Shown here: positions 1 through 15,216 of the stretch, piece by piece
Layout of the letters: each line of letters begins with the position of its first letter
How positions within the stretch are numbered: position 1 is the first letter of the stretch
Origin: Syngnathus acus
Lineage: Eukaryota; Chordata; Actinopteri; Syngnathiformes; Syngnathidae
DNA length: 64,000 nt
NCBI RefSeq assembly: GCF_901709675.1
Contig: NC_051100.1
Location: forward strand, 10,138,786-10,202,785
Direction of reading: 5' to 3'
Made by a program: the position numbers and the translations under genes
Notes under the pieces: model-generated
The model's database searches: none
Told to the model about the DNA's origin: nothing
The model's input: only the letters and a program-made list of their open reading frames with translations

Positions 1-288
1 AGGCGCACCTAAAAACCTCCAATTTACCCATAAGCCGACAGTGCGCCTTATAATCAGGTGCGCCTTATATATGGACCAATATTGAGCCACTACAGCAGGC
101 GTGTCCAAAGTCCGGCCTGTGGGCCAAATGTATATATCTTATACATGGACAAAGTTTTCAAATGGGCCATTCATTGAAGGTGCGCCTTATAATCCAGTGC
201 GCCTTATATATGGACAAAGTTTTAAAATGGGCCATTCATGGAAGGTGCGCCTTATAATCCGGTGTGCCTTACAGTGCGGAAAATACGG
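1..288 (+). mobile_element. PAL-type short DNA transposon, truncated by window edge
   Basis: The right end (to AAAATACGG at 288) and repeated GTGCGCCTTATAATCCGG motifs identify this as the same family as the copies at 8212, 14822, 20998, 30118 and 58778. The left terminus lies outside the window. The ACCAATATTGAG stretch after the left block resembles the 30118/58778 type. The core is disrupted by a fragment of another element at 96-130. Confidence 0.85.
96..130 (+). mobile_element. hAT-type MITE end fragment
   Basis: CAGGCGTGTCCAAAGTCCGG followed by a GGCC-rich stretch matches the left end of the fish hAT miniature family also present at 40431. Only about 35 bases remain, inserted in the PAL element, with no right end. 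Confidence 0.5.
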
Positions 289-1555
289 TGTGTGTGTATA
301 TAAACAATGACAAAAAGATGAAAATGAAAACATTTTCAAAAGAAAGGTTCTTTTAGTTTTCCTTCACATCAATTTTAAATTTGTAGTTCAGATATTTAGT
401 TAACATAAATGAATTGTGGCAGCGTATCAAGGGATGTAGAGATTCTGTATCTCAGATAAAATGGCAGGAAAGTCACAGGTAGCAACATTTTTCCGTCTTG
501 TAGATGTGGGGTGGCCCCGCTACTGTCGTGTTTTTCCTCAGTGTATCGATGATCTACTTCCCGCTAACAAAAAAAGGCGCTTTTTTTTTCAGCAGCCGAC
601 AGCTTTGATTTAACTCCTCCACCTAACTTTCATGTATTATTCAAAAGCTTTTCAAAAATACAGAAACACAACACGTGTCCGAGAAAATGACTCTTAAGGC
701 TATTTCTCCATTGAAGCATAAATTAATGAACACTTACACACTAAATTCAGCAGCATTGCAGCAAATTATCCCAAGGCAGGCACCTCACTTTCTATCAAGT
801 CAGCAGAAAGTGCATCCGAGTTTGCACTGAGACTTCACTTTGCTGCACTGGAGACACTTTGGCGGTGCAATCATTTCAGGAAATAAAGCCCACACGTTTA
901 AATCAAGGGGGACTTGTGCGGAAATGAACCCATCTCTCTTTGAAAGTCTCAGACCCTCAGCGGTCATGCTACATTTCTCGGCAACCATGCTAATTTTCTC
1001 GACACGCACTGAGGGAGGGCCTTTGCATGCATCTCTCATGCTGCAGGGATTAATATGAAACCTAATAAGGCGATCGCAGTTAGGAATTAACACAGAGAAG
1101 CTTCCATAAGAGTCCAAATAGAAAGTGCAGGTGAAAAAATCTGCCGGTTGGATAAATTGGGATGCAGCGAATCACGGCCTTAAATTGTCCTGTGTGACTC
1201 ATCGAGCTCCTCGGGAAGACGTGTATACGACTCAAGAGTCTTTACAGTAAGGTTGTGTAATTATGTGGACAATAACGTAATTACACACATACTGTATACA
1301 ATGTGCGTGTGTAATCACAAAATAGTTTCTGGGATGAAGTATCGACTGTGCACTATATCACAGAGAAGAACTTTTTTCTCTTATTGTGTGCGCTGTATAT
1401 TTCTGACCTGACAAATTAAAATTTAGAACCTTGAACTATCATGATTACTTGATATTAACCAGTTACATTGTGCTCGCTGTTATTTATTTAAGGACTGTCT
1501 TAAACTATTTGGTAGGGAAGTACTTTGAAGTAGACAAGCGATCTATTATTTGTTT

Positions 1556-1606
1556 TTCGTCCCACTCGAGGCAACACGGAAGCTGGAGCCTGTCCCAGCT
1601 TTACTC
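1556..1606 (-). mobile_element. possible SINE shard
   Basis: The GCTGGAGCCTGTCCCAGCT stretch matches the SINE core seen complete at 8359-8734. Only a short piece is recognisable and its borders are guesses. Confidence 0.35.
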
Positions 1607-4600
1607 AGATGTGCCTTGCAACCTCAACTGTCACCTGTCACTCAGGAAAAAAAAAAACACTGACAGAGTTATCGGGGGGTCTGAGTATGCTAACCCATTT
1701 CTTTGTGGGTCACAACAGAGCTGTGCTTAAAGCAGGAGTTGCAAACTTTTCTCCATTGTATGTAACATAATGTTTGTCTTTTTTTAACTAGCACATTATT
1801 AATCACAGATCGATGGTTTTAAGGTCACGGCTCGATTCTCTTTGGCGAGCACAAAAGGGACAAAATCCAAAATCAAACTCTTTTGTCTTTGCGGAAACGG
1901 GAACATGTTTACTGGCATTTAAAATGAAACAGTTTGACTATTTTTCTTTCATGCATCTTACATCTTATTGGTCATTATTTTCCATTTGTTTATCTTCTCT
2001 TTTCTTTCGGGTCATTTTGTACCCATACTGTGAAACACCATCTTATCAGGTTTCAAGCATCTGGCTGAATATCAGCAAAGAGCACACACTTGAGAACTCA
2101 TCCTTGCTACGTCTGACAGCAGTCACATCATCAGCTAGAATTGCACTCAGTCGTGTCATTATTAAAAAAAAAAAAACAGTTCAAATAATGCTTTATATTA
2201 TTATTTTATTTTATTATTATATTATGTTATGTTATATTATATTATAGTCTCTTTCTATGTCTATCATTAAAACCAGACTTTTGCTAAATTGGGCCAGCTG
2301 GACGGTACTTGCAATTTACAAGGAAATTGGATTACTGCAGGTGAAATCCATTTTTTTTTTTGCTCTAATATCAAGGCAAACAAAGCACATGAATATTTCA
2401 TCCCAGTTAAATTATACCCCGCAATCTCTCCTATCGCTTTAGATTTGTTTGCTCACAATGCTAATGATAAGCTCTGTCTATGTAATCATCACTTCACTGT
2501 CAGGCCATTTTTCCCGCATTAGATATGCGTGTCTGCCTGATAAAAATGCCATTCATCATGAAAGATGAGTCTTGTTTTTTTAAATACATAATGATCACAG
2601 TTTATCCTCTTTTCAGATTAATCAATATTTGCCAAAATGAATGCTCACCATCTGACTGACTGAAATTAATTACATCTACCTGAGAAAAAAGTGCAGTGCA
2701 ATGTCTTCAAAACATTCCACTGAATGAGTTTTGGAGAGTTTTGGAGTTGCACGGAAGCAAATGTCAGGCGAGGATGTGTCATAGATTCATAGACTGAAAG
2801 AAACCAATGTTAAATTGAATCATTTTGTGATACCCAGCTACAAAAAAATATTTTATAAGCCACAAAATCGCCAGCATCATTTCTGTAAATACGTACATTG
2901 AAAAACATTTTCATCTTTATTGACCTTTCAATCACAAACGTGAGTGTTTCTTGTTTGGATTTTTATGTAGTGCCCTCATCTGTGGTAAGACTTGCGGTTC
3001 ACAGATGCTCTTCATCCATTCTGGCTCATCTTGAGCTTTCATCAAACGAGTATGGGGAAAAACAAATCAGTGTCTTTATGCGCAAAGCCGGTAGACATAC
3101 CCTGAAAGACTTGCTGCTATAATTGCAGGGAAAGGTGCTGCTACGAAATATCGATGCAGGAGCGCTGCATACAAATGCACAGCACATTCTGCAGGTTTCT
3201 ATTTGCCTAAACATCTAAAAGCTACATACTTTGTGATAGTCAGTCATAAAATCTCAATAAAAAGCATTCAAGTATTGACATGTTTTATATACGTGTATAG
3301 TGCTTTGTTTATAATTACTAAAGCATGTTGTTATTTAAATGGTGGGATGGGTTCCAACTTTAAATATTTGCTTACGTGATGTTTTTTTTTTGCATAATGC
3401 TTAATGACCCCACTCTAATGTCTCTTTTATTAGCGTCTCACCAAAATATTTGCTTGATTGCTTCAGATAATTATGTTAAATTTTTTACATTACATTTTCT
3501 ATGTATGTTTAGAAGCAGGGGGTCATTTTTAATTGTTGATAAGAACTTCTCACTTGTGCCTCTAATAATGATGCCCCAAAACAAGCACTTGAAGCAAATA
3601 AGCAAGCACCTTAGCAACAGGCTCATTGGGGTTCTTCCTCAGCAATTTTGTATGAAGTGAGTGAAGTAAGTGGTGGTCGCAAATCGATATTTTATATTGT
3701 CGAACACGCAGTATTTTTGCCTGAGTCACATTTTGGGAAAACAAGAAATTAAACAAAAATTTTAGAAAACACACCAGTAGTTTTTTTTACTGTCTTTATT
3801 CTTTCATTTACCTTTTAGTTACATTTTCAATAAAAAGAAACATTTTAATTTCCAAAAACATTGAATTATGACTTAGGCAGTTATACTATGTGGCTGATAA
3901 TATACATTTTTTTCTCTTCAAATGAATTGACATCTTATAAAAGTAAGTTAGTAGTATAAAAAAAATGTCAAGGGATCTGTGACACCATTTTGGAGTGAAC
4001 ACGGAGTTTATATAATGCCCCATCTCACCAACACGAAATCAAATGCATCGTTATTAACCCTCAGAGAAATATGAATAATTAAACCATGACCACTTATTTC
4101 GCTTGAATGCACATATTTATTTAATTATTCAAGACCACTGTTATTCACACCTCTTTATGTGATATGACTGTGTGGTGTGAATATTTCAATGGGAAAAAAA
4201 ATGTGTGAACTCTGTTTTGCACTGATTTCCAATCTCCATCTTCTAATGTGCTTTTGTGTGCAATGGATAATGGATGGCACCAAGACTGGAACTGTATTTC
4301 ATACAGAATCAAGCATAGTTTTTATCATTAATAAACATTGAAATAAAGTTTCAGTGACTTTGATCAACTGATTGACTTGAAGGTGACAGTGAACGAATCA
4401 ACAGACAAAAGTGAGCATTCAGATGAGTTTTTTTTTCTCCCCCCCCCCCCCATTCATTTGACTTCACTAAAATGAATCATTTTCTTTACTTGAACTTTCT
4501 GGCCTGACGTCACCACTGTTGACATCTCATCAGGAATTGCTCAGCTCTATAGAGGAGTGACACACAATGCATCATTCTTATCAGATGAATGGCAGGTTTT

Positions 4601-4649
4601 TGTGAGGCACTGTCAAAAAGGCAGAAATCCAACTTGAGCTTCTCTTTAA

Positions 4650-4920
4650 TGCAAACACAATTTATTCGCTGCAGAGGAGCTCCTGCTGAATTATTGTAAT
4701 TATTGCAGAGGAAAGAAATTGTGGGCCTGAGAGATGAATGAGCAGATGTTACACTAGCACCCAAGAGACATCAGCTCACATTAGACTGAGCAGATGAGAA
4801 CATTAGCAACAGGCCACTCAAACATAGTAATCAATGAGTGTAATTAATTCACAAGAGAGACAGATAATTGATAATTTCACTGCCTGCTTCTGCCTCCTCA
4901 CTAATCGTCTATAATGTTCC
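4650..4920. promoter_or_regulatory. possible conserved regulatory element
   Basis: A stretch of balanced composition holds several homeodomain-type motifs (TAATTA, ATTGTAATTA, TAATCAATGA, ATAATTGATAATT) and no repeat or coding features. This style resembles vertebrate enhancer elements in gene deserts. It is a pattern impression only; conservation cannot be seen from one sequence. Confidence 0.2.
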
Positions 4921-7900
4921 TGATATAAAGTTGCTAAGACCAGCGGAATTACATGTTTAATAAGAAAACGGACATACGATATAACGCGACCAAGCGTTTG
5001 AGTGACACGTTGACATACTAGCTCAGCAGCAACATCATTGAGATGAGTTTGAGATGCACGACAGCGCTCAATTAAATCGATTAGTGCACTCTAACAATCA
5101 CTGCAGGAATGCTGACAAACAAGCATTCACATAAAAAATGAAATGGAAAAAATACTGACAGCCAATGATATGGGAAAATTATTTTATGTTTGAATATTGA
5201 AGGGAAACAAAACAAATATTATTAATTCTCACAAACCATTCATGTATAATAAATTCAGTTTTCCTTTCTCTGCATTCCCCCCCCCCCCCTGCTTGTTTGG
5301 TTGGAGGTTTTGGTCTGTTGCTCTGTCACACTTTATTCTTTGTCATTACTAGTACCCTTCTGTGGTGGGCTGATGATGTCGCCATAAATAAATAAATAAA
5401 TACAGCACATTTGTTTCTACTCTTAGTGTTTTCTCTGCCCTGTGTCATTAAAATGAACCACCCTACTCACCCTGCCCACTTCTACGTGGTGTGACAATGA
5501 AAACATAGTTTTGTGTTACCATAACAACTACCCAGCATAAATAATGGTGGAAACATGGCTGCTGGAACACTGTACTTGAGCTAAAGTAAGAGCCAGAGCA
5601 AGGGGAGATTTGTGAATAATTTGAGAACAAGTGGACAGGGACTCAAGAAAACCAAATATGAGTGGAAAAGTCCGTTTTTCATATGACGTCTTTCTAGGAA
5701 ACACTGAGCTCTGGTATCAACCCTGCCTTTCTCACAATAACCTGAGGGCATATTTTCATGATTATTTGGAATTTTCATACCATGAAATTACATTTCATCT
5801 GTCATCTCCCACCATTCAGATGCAATTTCTTGGAGATTTGAAATTTCTAGATCATGACTTTTTTGTTTCAGCGGCATCATTAGTGTCCTCAGAGCAACCG
5901 CATGAGAAAGTGCATGCTGTCAAAACGATGCTGGTTTTAGTATGCAGCCTGCATTTTAGATCTGCCCCCACAATCAAATTGATTCTTTCCATTTCAGCCG
6001 CCCTCAGTGAAAAGCATCCAAGTAGTTGTGCTTGATCCTGCTGTATGATACTTGTAAAGGTAGCCAACATTTTGCAAGTAACAAGGCAAATATTTGTATT
6101 AATTGATTTATTTCTGCTCTTATATGGTCAATTCCTGTTGTCTTCTTTGTTTCTTTTCAAGCGCGCCAAAGTGTCTAATTTGTTTTTGTCACATTGTTGC
6201 TGAGAGGGTCACAAATTGCTTGCACTCAGAATTTACTTGATTAGAAGCTTTGAAGTTACACAGCTAGGAGTAGCTTCTTCTACTGAATGACAAGTTAAAG
6301 TGTTCCAGGCACATTTTTTTTTCTCTCTCAATGGGACAACAGAACAGTCATTGTCTGGAGATTTGAGTCTGTTGATTACGACCAGCCAGGAGAGTAGTTT
6401 TATCTGCAGCCTGCCTTTCATGGCTCTTAGCTTAATTTTTTTTTGTGGGCAGGATTTTGGCTCTGTGGTTTGTTTATTTGTTTACTTGTATTCAGCGGTT
6501 GAATCACCAGACAGCAGGGCACCTCATTGCCAGCATTGTCATCCTTATTCAAACTCTAACATATTTAATGGTGCCAATTTAATCTGCACATTGTATTTTT
6601 GGGAAGGGATGGCATACAAGAAATGAACAATGACAATGAAGAATTATTTTTTTTAAAAGATGACAGTTTTGTGTGTGGCATCTATGAAAGGGAGATGGTT
6701 TGGTTGCTGACTTTTTCATTCTTGATTTAGTATTTTCGGAGAATGACTTTCTCTGTGCCATCATATCCCATTTTAATTCTTTCCATCATAATTCAGCTAC
6801 TCATCCACAAAATAGTCTACCTACAGGATTTGTTTTCCTATAGCTCACTTTTAATCACACAAAAATAATAGTAGATCAAAAATGCTACATAATTAAAGAA
6901 GTATAAAAAAAAATTGTGCATGAAAAAGTAAGCCATTGAAAATGAATTTACCATCAATAAACTTACTGTTGTAGCTTATTGCAACTTGCAGGTAATAGTG
7001 CTTGTTTTTCCATGTTTCTCTTCATGCACACAGCACAAAAGAAAAAAACACCAACCAGGCGATGATCGTAACTCAAAAGATTCATTGAAGTCAAAAACGG
7101 AAAGTGGTTTTTGAGCTCATGGATTGTCACTAGATTTGAACATTAAATAAGTAATTCTTTTTACATAGCTCTTGACAAGATAATTAATGTATCTGCTCGA
7201 CTGGTCCAGCATCTGTTCGCCAGCATTTCCTAAATATTGGCCTCAGAACTTAATTAATTTGCCTGAATGATGTTATAACATTTAAGACCTGTAAGTAAAC
7301 ATTTTGAAAAAGGCACACAATGAGTGTGACATTCAGCTTTAATTTGAAGACAAATGCCATGGCTGACTCCGAGTGGAATCTCAGGTTAAGACGTGAAAGT
7401 CAAACGTTTCTCAGGAATTGGAGGACTGCCGGTTCACGATTACTGAAGGACACGCAGTGCGGAGTGGACATGAGAAACAACAGTGAATAAAAGGGGAAAT
7501 GTCAGCCTGGTAATTTTGGTTTCAATTTTTAATATCGTTCTTTGTCTCAATACAAATGAGAAGTGACCGGCCGCCAGACTTTATTGACCAGTTGACATTT
7601 AAACCATGAGAAAGTGTTCTTTCCCTTAGCCAATCATCCACTCTGCAACTACACTGCACTCTTGTTTTGCTTTGCAGTGAAAGAGCATTTTTTCACTCTA
7701 ATGAGAGAAGAATACATTTGTACTTCTTTATTTTTTAAATAAAAATAATTTAGGCTCACACCAAGTCGTCGCACTTCACCAACAGATGTCTTAGTAATTA
7801 GAGTACAGGCATTTTGACTAGAAAACGGTTTTATCTTTATTAATCTTGTATTCTGATCTAAAAGAGGAGATCTTGCCGCATTAAAAATACATTAGAGAAA

Positions 7901-7953
7901 ATTGACTCTTCATGTATGGACTGTTTACAAATAGTAAACATATACATACGGCG

Positions 7954-8987
<1,034 letters not shown>

Positions 8988-9050
8988 CACATATATATCT
9001 ATATATCTATCTATATATATATATATAGATAGATATATATATTAAGTAGA
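8988..9050. repeat. TA/GATA simple repeat
   Basis: ATATCT, TATC and GATA units form a nearly self-complementary AT-rich stretch just after the PAL element. It is probably the second half of the microsatellite into which that element inserted. Confidence 0.85.
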
Positions 9051-9751
9051 CTTACACATTTGGCTAATCTTAAATTAAAGGTTGCATCAGTTTTAATGAT
9101 GCTTACTGACTGTTTGGCACTCTGGAGAAACAATGACGCATTTTATTCATGTCGTGGCTCGTTAATCTCCTGGCTCGTAACATCCTTCCATCACCACAAT
9201 TGTTTCTTCGGAAGTTACTTTCGTTTTGATCCAAACGTTAACCCAATGGCCCTTGGCTTTCCATGCAGCCAACGCAATATCTTCTGGCATGATAAATCGC
9301 TCCTGGCCTGCATCCTTTCAATGAAGATCATGCATACGTATTTGATTTTAGTGTGGTCCATGTCACCGCCCACTTGTGAATCAAGGAGGATTATTGCCTG
9401 AGATGTTGAATGTTTCTTTCTGGATTCTTCAAGGATTTGATTTGACAGTGCAGACAACAACTGAAGCTTTATGTCTACATTCTGTGCTGGGCTTGTGCCT
9501 TGGGGTGTTTTTCTGACTACTTGGCTTTAGAGTGTTGTGCTGCCCTTAAAAAAATGTGTGCTCAAATGACTGTGCAAGATAACAAGTGGACACACATCTC
9601 CCCTGTACTTTTTGAAAGCCAACACCCGCTACATAAAAGAAAGATTTCATTTGAAAAGATTATTTAAAAATGTGCAAACGGCACACACATACAGGATACA
9701 TTCACACCACTGAGCGATTTCTAACTTTAAATTAACCTAACACACGTTTTT

Positions 9752-9836
9752 GGATGAAGGGCCTGAGCTGAGATTCAAACCCTGGACCTCGGCTGCGAGA
9801 CAGATGGGCTAACCACAAAAACACTGTGTTGCCCGC
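9752..9836 (-). mobile_element. SINE head fragment
   Basis: The minus-strand order matches the tRNA-like head of the SINE: GTGTTTTTGTGGTTAGCCCA, then the GAGGTCCAGGGTTTGAATCT box. The rest of the element is missing. Confidence 0.6.
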
Positions 9837-12800
9837 AAACAAGTACTTATTACTTGAACACATTTACTGGCCTTCTGTTCACCAAACATGCTTTTGCCCA
9901 GCTCACCTAAAATCCTGACGACCATCAGGATGCCCTTGAGCAAAGCATGTATAAGTTTCCAAATCAATGGCCAACAAGCAACAATGTTTTTTGCCAATAA
10001 AATGTATTCCATTGGAATCCATGTTTATTTCCCTTTGAAATAATGCCCCAAGTGCTCTGTAAACTGAGCCAGAGCTTCACTGCCTTCGCCAAGCAGTTTA
10101 GTCTGCTGCTGCTATCGAGTCCTGTTTGGTATTCTATGGTGGATTGAACAACTCAAGTCTTATCGCTAACAAGAAACTAAGACAAGACATTGGCAAGAAT
10201 TTATTCGTCAAACAAAATGTCTGCTGTCTCAGTTGCACAACTGCCTGCCTCTTCTTCATGTTAGGCATCAACTGCTTTACAAACCGTGAGCTGGCATTCC
10301 TCAAAAAGCATTTTTTGAAGTCAGAAGTGGTACTTTGTCTTATAATTGCTCCAATTTAGGCAATTTTAGACTTATGATAAGCCACTTGCTCATTTCTTTT
10401 AATTTAGTCTAGTTTGAGGGACTGATGCCATGAGTTTATTGTTGTCATTTTACAATCTCAATGAACTCGTCTGTACTTTAAATATGGCATTTCCTTCAAA
10501 GTGATTACATATATCGACGTATCTACTGTACTGCTGTGGTGTGCGTACCTCCACATACAGCATTTAAAATGATTCTGTCCAATTTGATGCATTCACATCT
10601 TTTAACTTAAAAACAATTTTCTAATTCAAACCTGTATTTGTAACACCCCTCTTTATTATGTTTTTTTTTTTATACAACACAATGCTATTCTTCTTTATTA
10701 AAAACAAGTACATGGGAGCTATTAGGTTTTGGGGGTTGGTTTGGATTTATGGCATTCTAACTCATCTCAATGGGGATTATTTATTTAATATACGCACCAA
10801 TGATATCAATTATAAAATTGGTCACAGAATGAATTAATTTCTTTCACGTTCATCATGCCCATATTCTGTGCATCATCTATTCATTCAAGAATGACCATTT
10901 GAAGTAAATGGTGTCATGAATAGTTATCAGTGATTAGTTTAGTTCTAGCAATTAAGTCACATTAAATCGGGCTTGTAATGTTTCAAACGGATCTCTGATG
11001 AGTAGGACAATATTTGACTTTCAGCTGCGGTATGTCAGCGTGCTCTCTTAAGTGTTTGCTTATTTACTTGTGCTGGCCAAGAGCAACTGAGGCTGGGCTG
11101 CGGATGATGAAGATGGGAGCTTTCAGAGTGTTCCAGCAATTGAGAAGCTAAAACATTTCTCACTGCCTGAATATCATTTGGAGGGACTTCCAGATAGACT
11201 GAACAAAGCAACACTATTCCCCGCACTCCAACTTGAGCAGAGTTTGCACAAAACGATAGCAACTAATGATCCACTGGCAACGCTGAAAAACTGGGCCACT
11301 ATCTGTTGACAAGAACTGGCAGCTCTGTTATAAAGCAGATGGTGGGGCTTTGTTTGGGGATTATAAAGCACAAATTTTGCACCAGACATGCGCATGCCCG
11401 CCCAGACAAGATAATGTTGTGGTGATATCAATAAAACGTCGAGTTGAACTCGTTGCAAAGAAATGTCATTGCTGTGAAATGTTTCTCACTTTCAGATCCA
11501 GTGAGCCTTCTGGATCAAATCGAACTCTGATAAGAAACTCATTTGATCAAGTAGTGGTGTGAAATGTGACCCGGCACGGCAAAAGTAAATGAAGCAGTAA
11601 GAATAGTGCGACTGTGGGTCACGCGCAGTGCCAGCACTTTGATTTTTGTGGCACCATATGTGACCATTCATCTCTGTACTGACTCTAGAGGCAGGCATGG
11701 TTCATTCTGTCTCAGATGCGAAGCCCGGAAAGGTTGACGGGATGTATAAAATATTACATCTCGGGGCTCATGAATTATCGCTCTCTGATGAAATGGTGTC
11801 ACCCGCTGAATCACTGTTTCTCCGCTCATTCCCCATGTGACCCGAGCACACAACATTCTCACTGGGTTTATGCAATGTACTTGGGAAGAATATATTTCAG
11901 TACCTGTAGTTGGTATAATGTAACTAAACTGCTGAAAGGGTTTGATTATTACTGCTGTGTTTCCATTAGGAAGCCCAGATGCATCCCACAAGCATGCGAT
12001 GTGCACAAGCTACAATAGACTGAAATGAATTCCAGCCAAATAAAGACTTTCAAGTGCCTTTCGAGGCCAACAAAGATAAACAATTAAAAATAAAAATAAA
12101 TTGTCCTGCGAGTGAATGCCATAAAAAATGAAATGTTGCTTTAATGAAGTTTATGATGCTTTGCTTTCCCTTGAAAAAGAATCTTGGCTAGTCATGAAAA
12201 GCCCTGAAGTACACATTAAAGCTTTGTGTTTTGCACGCAGGGGGAATTTTCAATGCGTGTCTGTGGCTGATATGGCAGCGGCACCTCTAAACTTCAGCAC
12301 CATTTGAGGCGTGCAGGCGTTGACGAGAGCTTTCCAGACTTTTATTTGCCTGTAGACATGTTCTGTGCATCACCCCGAGATGCGTTTGAAGTTCATTCTT
12401 TGCAAAACGTGACTTCAACTCTTCACAGTCTCGCCATGATGAGCTCAAGAATATATTAAGGAGGAGTACTCAAAGACTGATTTATTATATTTCAAGACAG
12501 TGAATTGCTAAGCAGTACATTTAACCAACTTCGACAGCTACTTAAATCCTGATATTAAACACACGTATGTTCACCATGTACCTAATTTCTACAATCTATA
12601 CATCACTATAAAGTGCTTTTTAATGGGTTTTTCGGAAAATATATTGTCCTCAATCTCTTGACTTTCATCCAAGTGATCTGGTTGGATGGCCGCATGTGCG
12701 CGCAGTTTTATACTTCACTTATTTGTCGGATGAATGGTAACAAAAAGAGTATAAAAATGAGTAAAAACACGTAACAGTACATTGCAATTATACATGGTTG

Positions 12801-13639
12801 AGTAATAGTTTCATATTCAAAATAATACCAGCGATACAACAGTGATGTGACGACAAGCATATAAATCAGCTCTTTTCTTCTGGAACGCCATAAAATCATC
12901 ATGGCTTCAAGCACATTTATATTAAAACCGAATACAAATCTTGGAGCCTTCTTTGCAAAAGTAATTTATTGTGTGTCTCCAAAGCTTTAGCCTGCTCAAC
13001 AAAAATGGTGACCCGTGAGTGACACTGTTTGACGTGCAGTGGAGCGTTCAATTTGAAATGCAAGTGCGGCAATGAAAGAAAGGAAAAAGAACAATTCTTC
13101 AAATAGTTTCCAGATTTAGCAGCCATGAGAGTTACAGGACTCCATTTTGTTTTGAATATAGACGAACGGACAGGCAGTCGCTTTATTGTTGTGTTCAACC
13201 AAAGTTGGAATTATCATTATCACATCTGTCTACCCTACTTGTTCTCATAAAAATATGCAAATCCATCCTCTCTTCATATCAAATAAAAGAGGTAACATGA
13301 CATGTCATTTTACCTGTGAAAATATTTTCTTACAATGAAGCACTCCAGCTGCTGCTTCACATCACTTTATAGGACATCCGAGGAGCCCTGAGCACTTTTG
13401 ATTCCTGGCTCCAGTTCACCTCAGCTGTTTCTAGGAAACAAACTCTCTCAAGCAGTCAGTCCCGATGGAGCTAACAGTGAAGAGCTTGTGTGCAAACACC
13501 ATGGCAGTGGTGATACATTTCTGTGTGTTGCTCTAATTAACAAGAAATAATTGTATAATGATGTGCCTTTTATTCGGTGATTAATCTCAATGATACTTTG
13601 CTTTCCAGTTGATATTTTCCAATTAGTTCTCCTTGACAC

Positions 13640-13880
13640 AGAACTTTTGTTTTTCTGAGTGGCGGCTCTCTTGGTATCAGGGCCCTGAAGCTACTGAAAA
13701 TCACCCCACACATCCAGTCATAATTACTGTGCCCGAAAAACATGTAATTACCCGACTTTAAACTTTCTAATTAAAGGAAGTCACCAATGTATCATTCCCA
13801 CTTGGAAAAAGAGCGTACGAGCTGATTCGGGCCTCTGGAGTAGTTTAATGTGTTAACGGAACCAGCGCTAAGTAATTGGT
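13640..13880. promoter_or_regulatory. possible conserved regulatory element
   Basis: A repeat-free block has CATAATTAC, GTAATTACC, TCTAATTAAAGG and GTAATTGG sites grouped within about 200 bases. Same reasoning as the block at 4650: motif clustering in a gene-poor region, unproven. Confidence 0.18.
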
Positions 13881-14821
13881 GTTGGTTGGAGCTGAACGCA
13901 GGTGTGTTGGGCTGTCACCGTTTTTCCCAAGACTTCGCCCGGTGTTGGAGAATATGCTGCCACTCTAAGTTATTGAGTCCCACATCACAGGCTGCACCGC
14001 CTCAGTCCATCAGAGCGTATGCTCAATGACTTCTCGAATGAGTCCTGCTGATAGTTTGTGCAGGTGGCGGTGCAGTAAACACAAAACACTCTACCCGTGA
14101 ACCTGCTGCACGCATTCTGCTTGATGAGGAGCTCATTGGGCTTCAGTCGAACCAAAGCTTCACTTGAAAACACCTCAGGTTTGGTGTTGAACAGCTTCCC
14201 TCATCGATTCTTTGGTGCACCCAGTGTTGAATAACAAACCCCAAATTGTGGCTTGGCCAAGGAACGTTCTGTCTGATATATCACAATCTGTTCTACCTTG
14301 CTGCAGTCTTTAAATTCGCTGTGTCCCCGGCAGAATCCCAACGAGGGTGCGGGCAAGAATAATTTATTCTGGACTGTCAGGCAGCATTTACATTCAGGCA
14401 GGCCTCCATTGCGGGGCAACAATGTTCAGACAGGGCAGCTTGAGATGAACTTTTTTGTGATAACGTTAAAAAGTTGGTTGACAGCTTGCAGCAAGTGGAA
14501 ACTTTTGCTGATATGTGACAGAATCATTTTGAGGTCGACTTCCGCGTAGATGTCAATAATTGTGACCTGTCTGGGATGCATGCTGTTTCTTGCCCAAAGT
14601 CAGATGGAACAGGCTTCAGTAAATTAGATGATTAGGACAAGCCCGAAAGTAAATGTCTGAAGCGGGGCTATTACAGTTTTGGATATTTCATAAGAGTTAG
14701 TTTTTATTTCATTCTGTCTATCAGTCAATTATTAGTCAATAATATTGGACGATGAAAAATATGACATTTTTCCTGTTAGTATAGTTTTAGTTCGTTTCAT
14801 TTTTAAAATATTTTAATTTTA

Positions 14822-15216
14822 CCGTATTTTCCGGACTATAAGGCGCACCTAAAAACCTAGAATATTCTCAAAAGCCGACAGTGCGCCTTATAGTCCGGTG
14901 CGCCTTATATATGGACCAAATTCCTAAACCTAAACTGGCCCGAAGCATTGTGTCATGAAATCAATCATAAGTGGCCCGCTCAAGACTATGAATCATGAAT
15001 CAAAAAGACTATGGATCATTATTTTGTGATTATAAAGTAATTTGTTGCATCTGAAGTTGAAATAAAAAAGATAAAATGGAGAATGATTTGATTTGGATTA
15101 AAAATCTGACATGATGCATTCATGGTGCACCTTACATAAGGACAAAGTTTTAAAATGGGCCATTCATTGAAGGTGCGCCTTATAGTCCGGTGCGCCTTAT
15201 AGTCCGGAAAATACGG
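14822..15216 (+). mobile_element. PAL element (type A)
   Basis: A complete copy of 395 bases starting CCGTATTTTCCGG and ending CCGGAAAATACGG. The left flank is TA and the right is TT, so the expected TA duplication has decayed or is imperfect. The core includes the segment running from CCCGAAGCATTG to GAATGATTTGATTTGG that defines type A. No protein is encoded. Confidence 0.93.

Larger units (their letters stand above)
9051..14819. other. intergenic, no gene recognised
   Basis: No coding region could be supported. It contains one SINE head fragment (9752-9836). A stretch with several TAATTA-type motifs at about 13640-13880 is listed separately as a possible regulatory element. Confidence 0.6.

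Noticed and set aside
1813-2247. 144-codon plus-strand open frame
   Set aside because: It ends in poly-A and TTATA simple sequence, and the composition matches the surrounding intergenic DNA.
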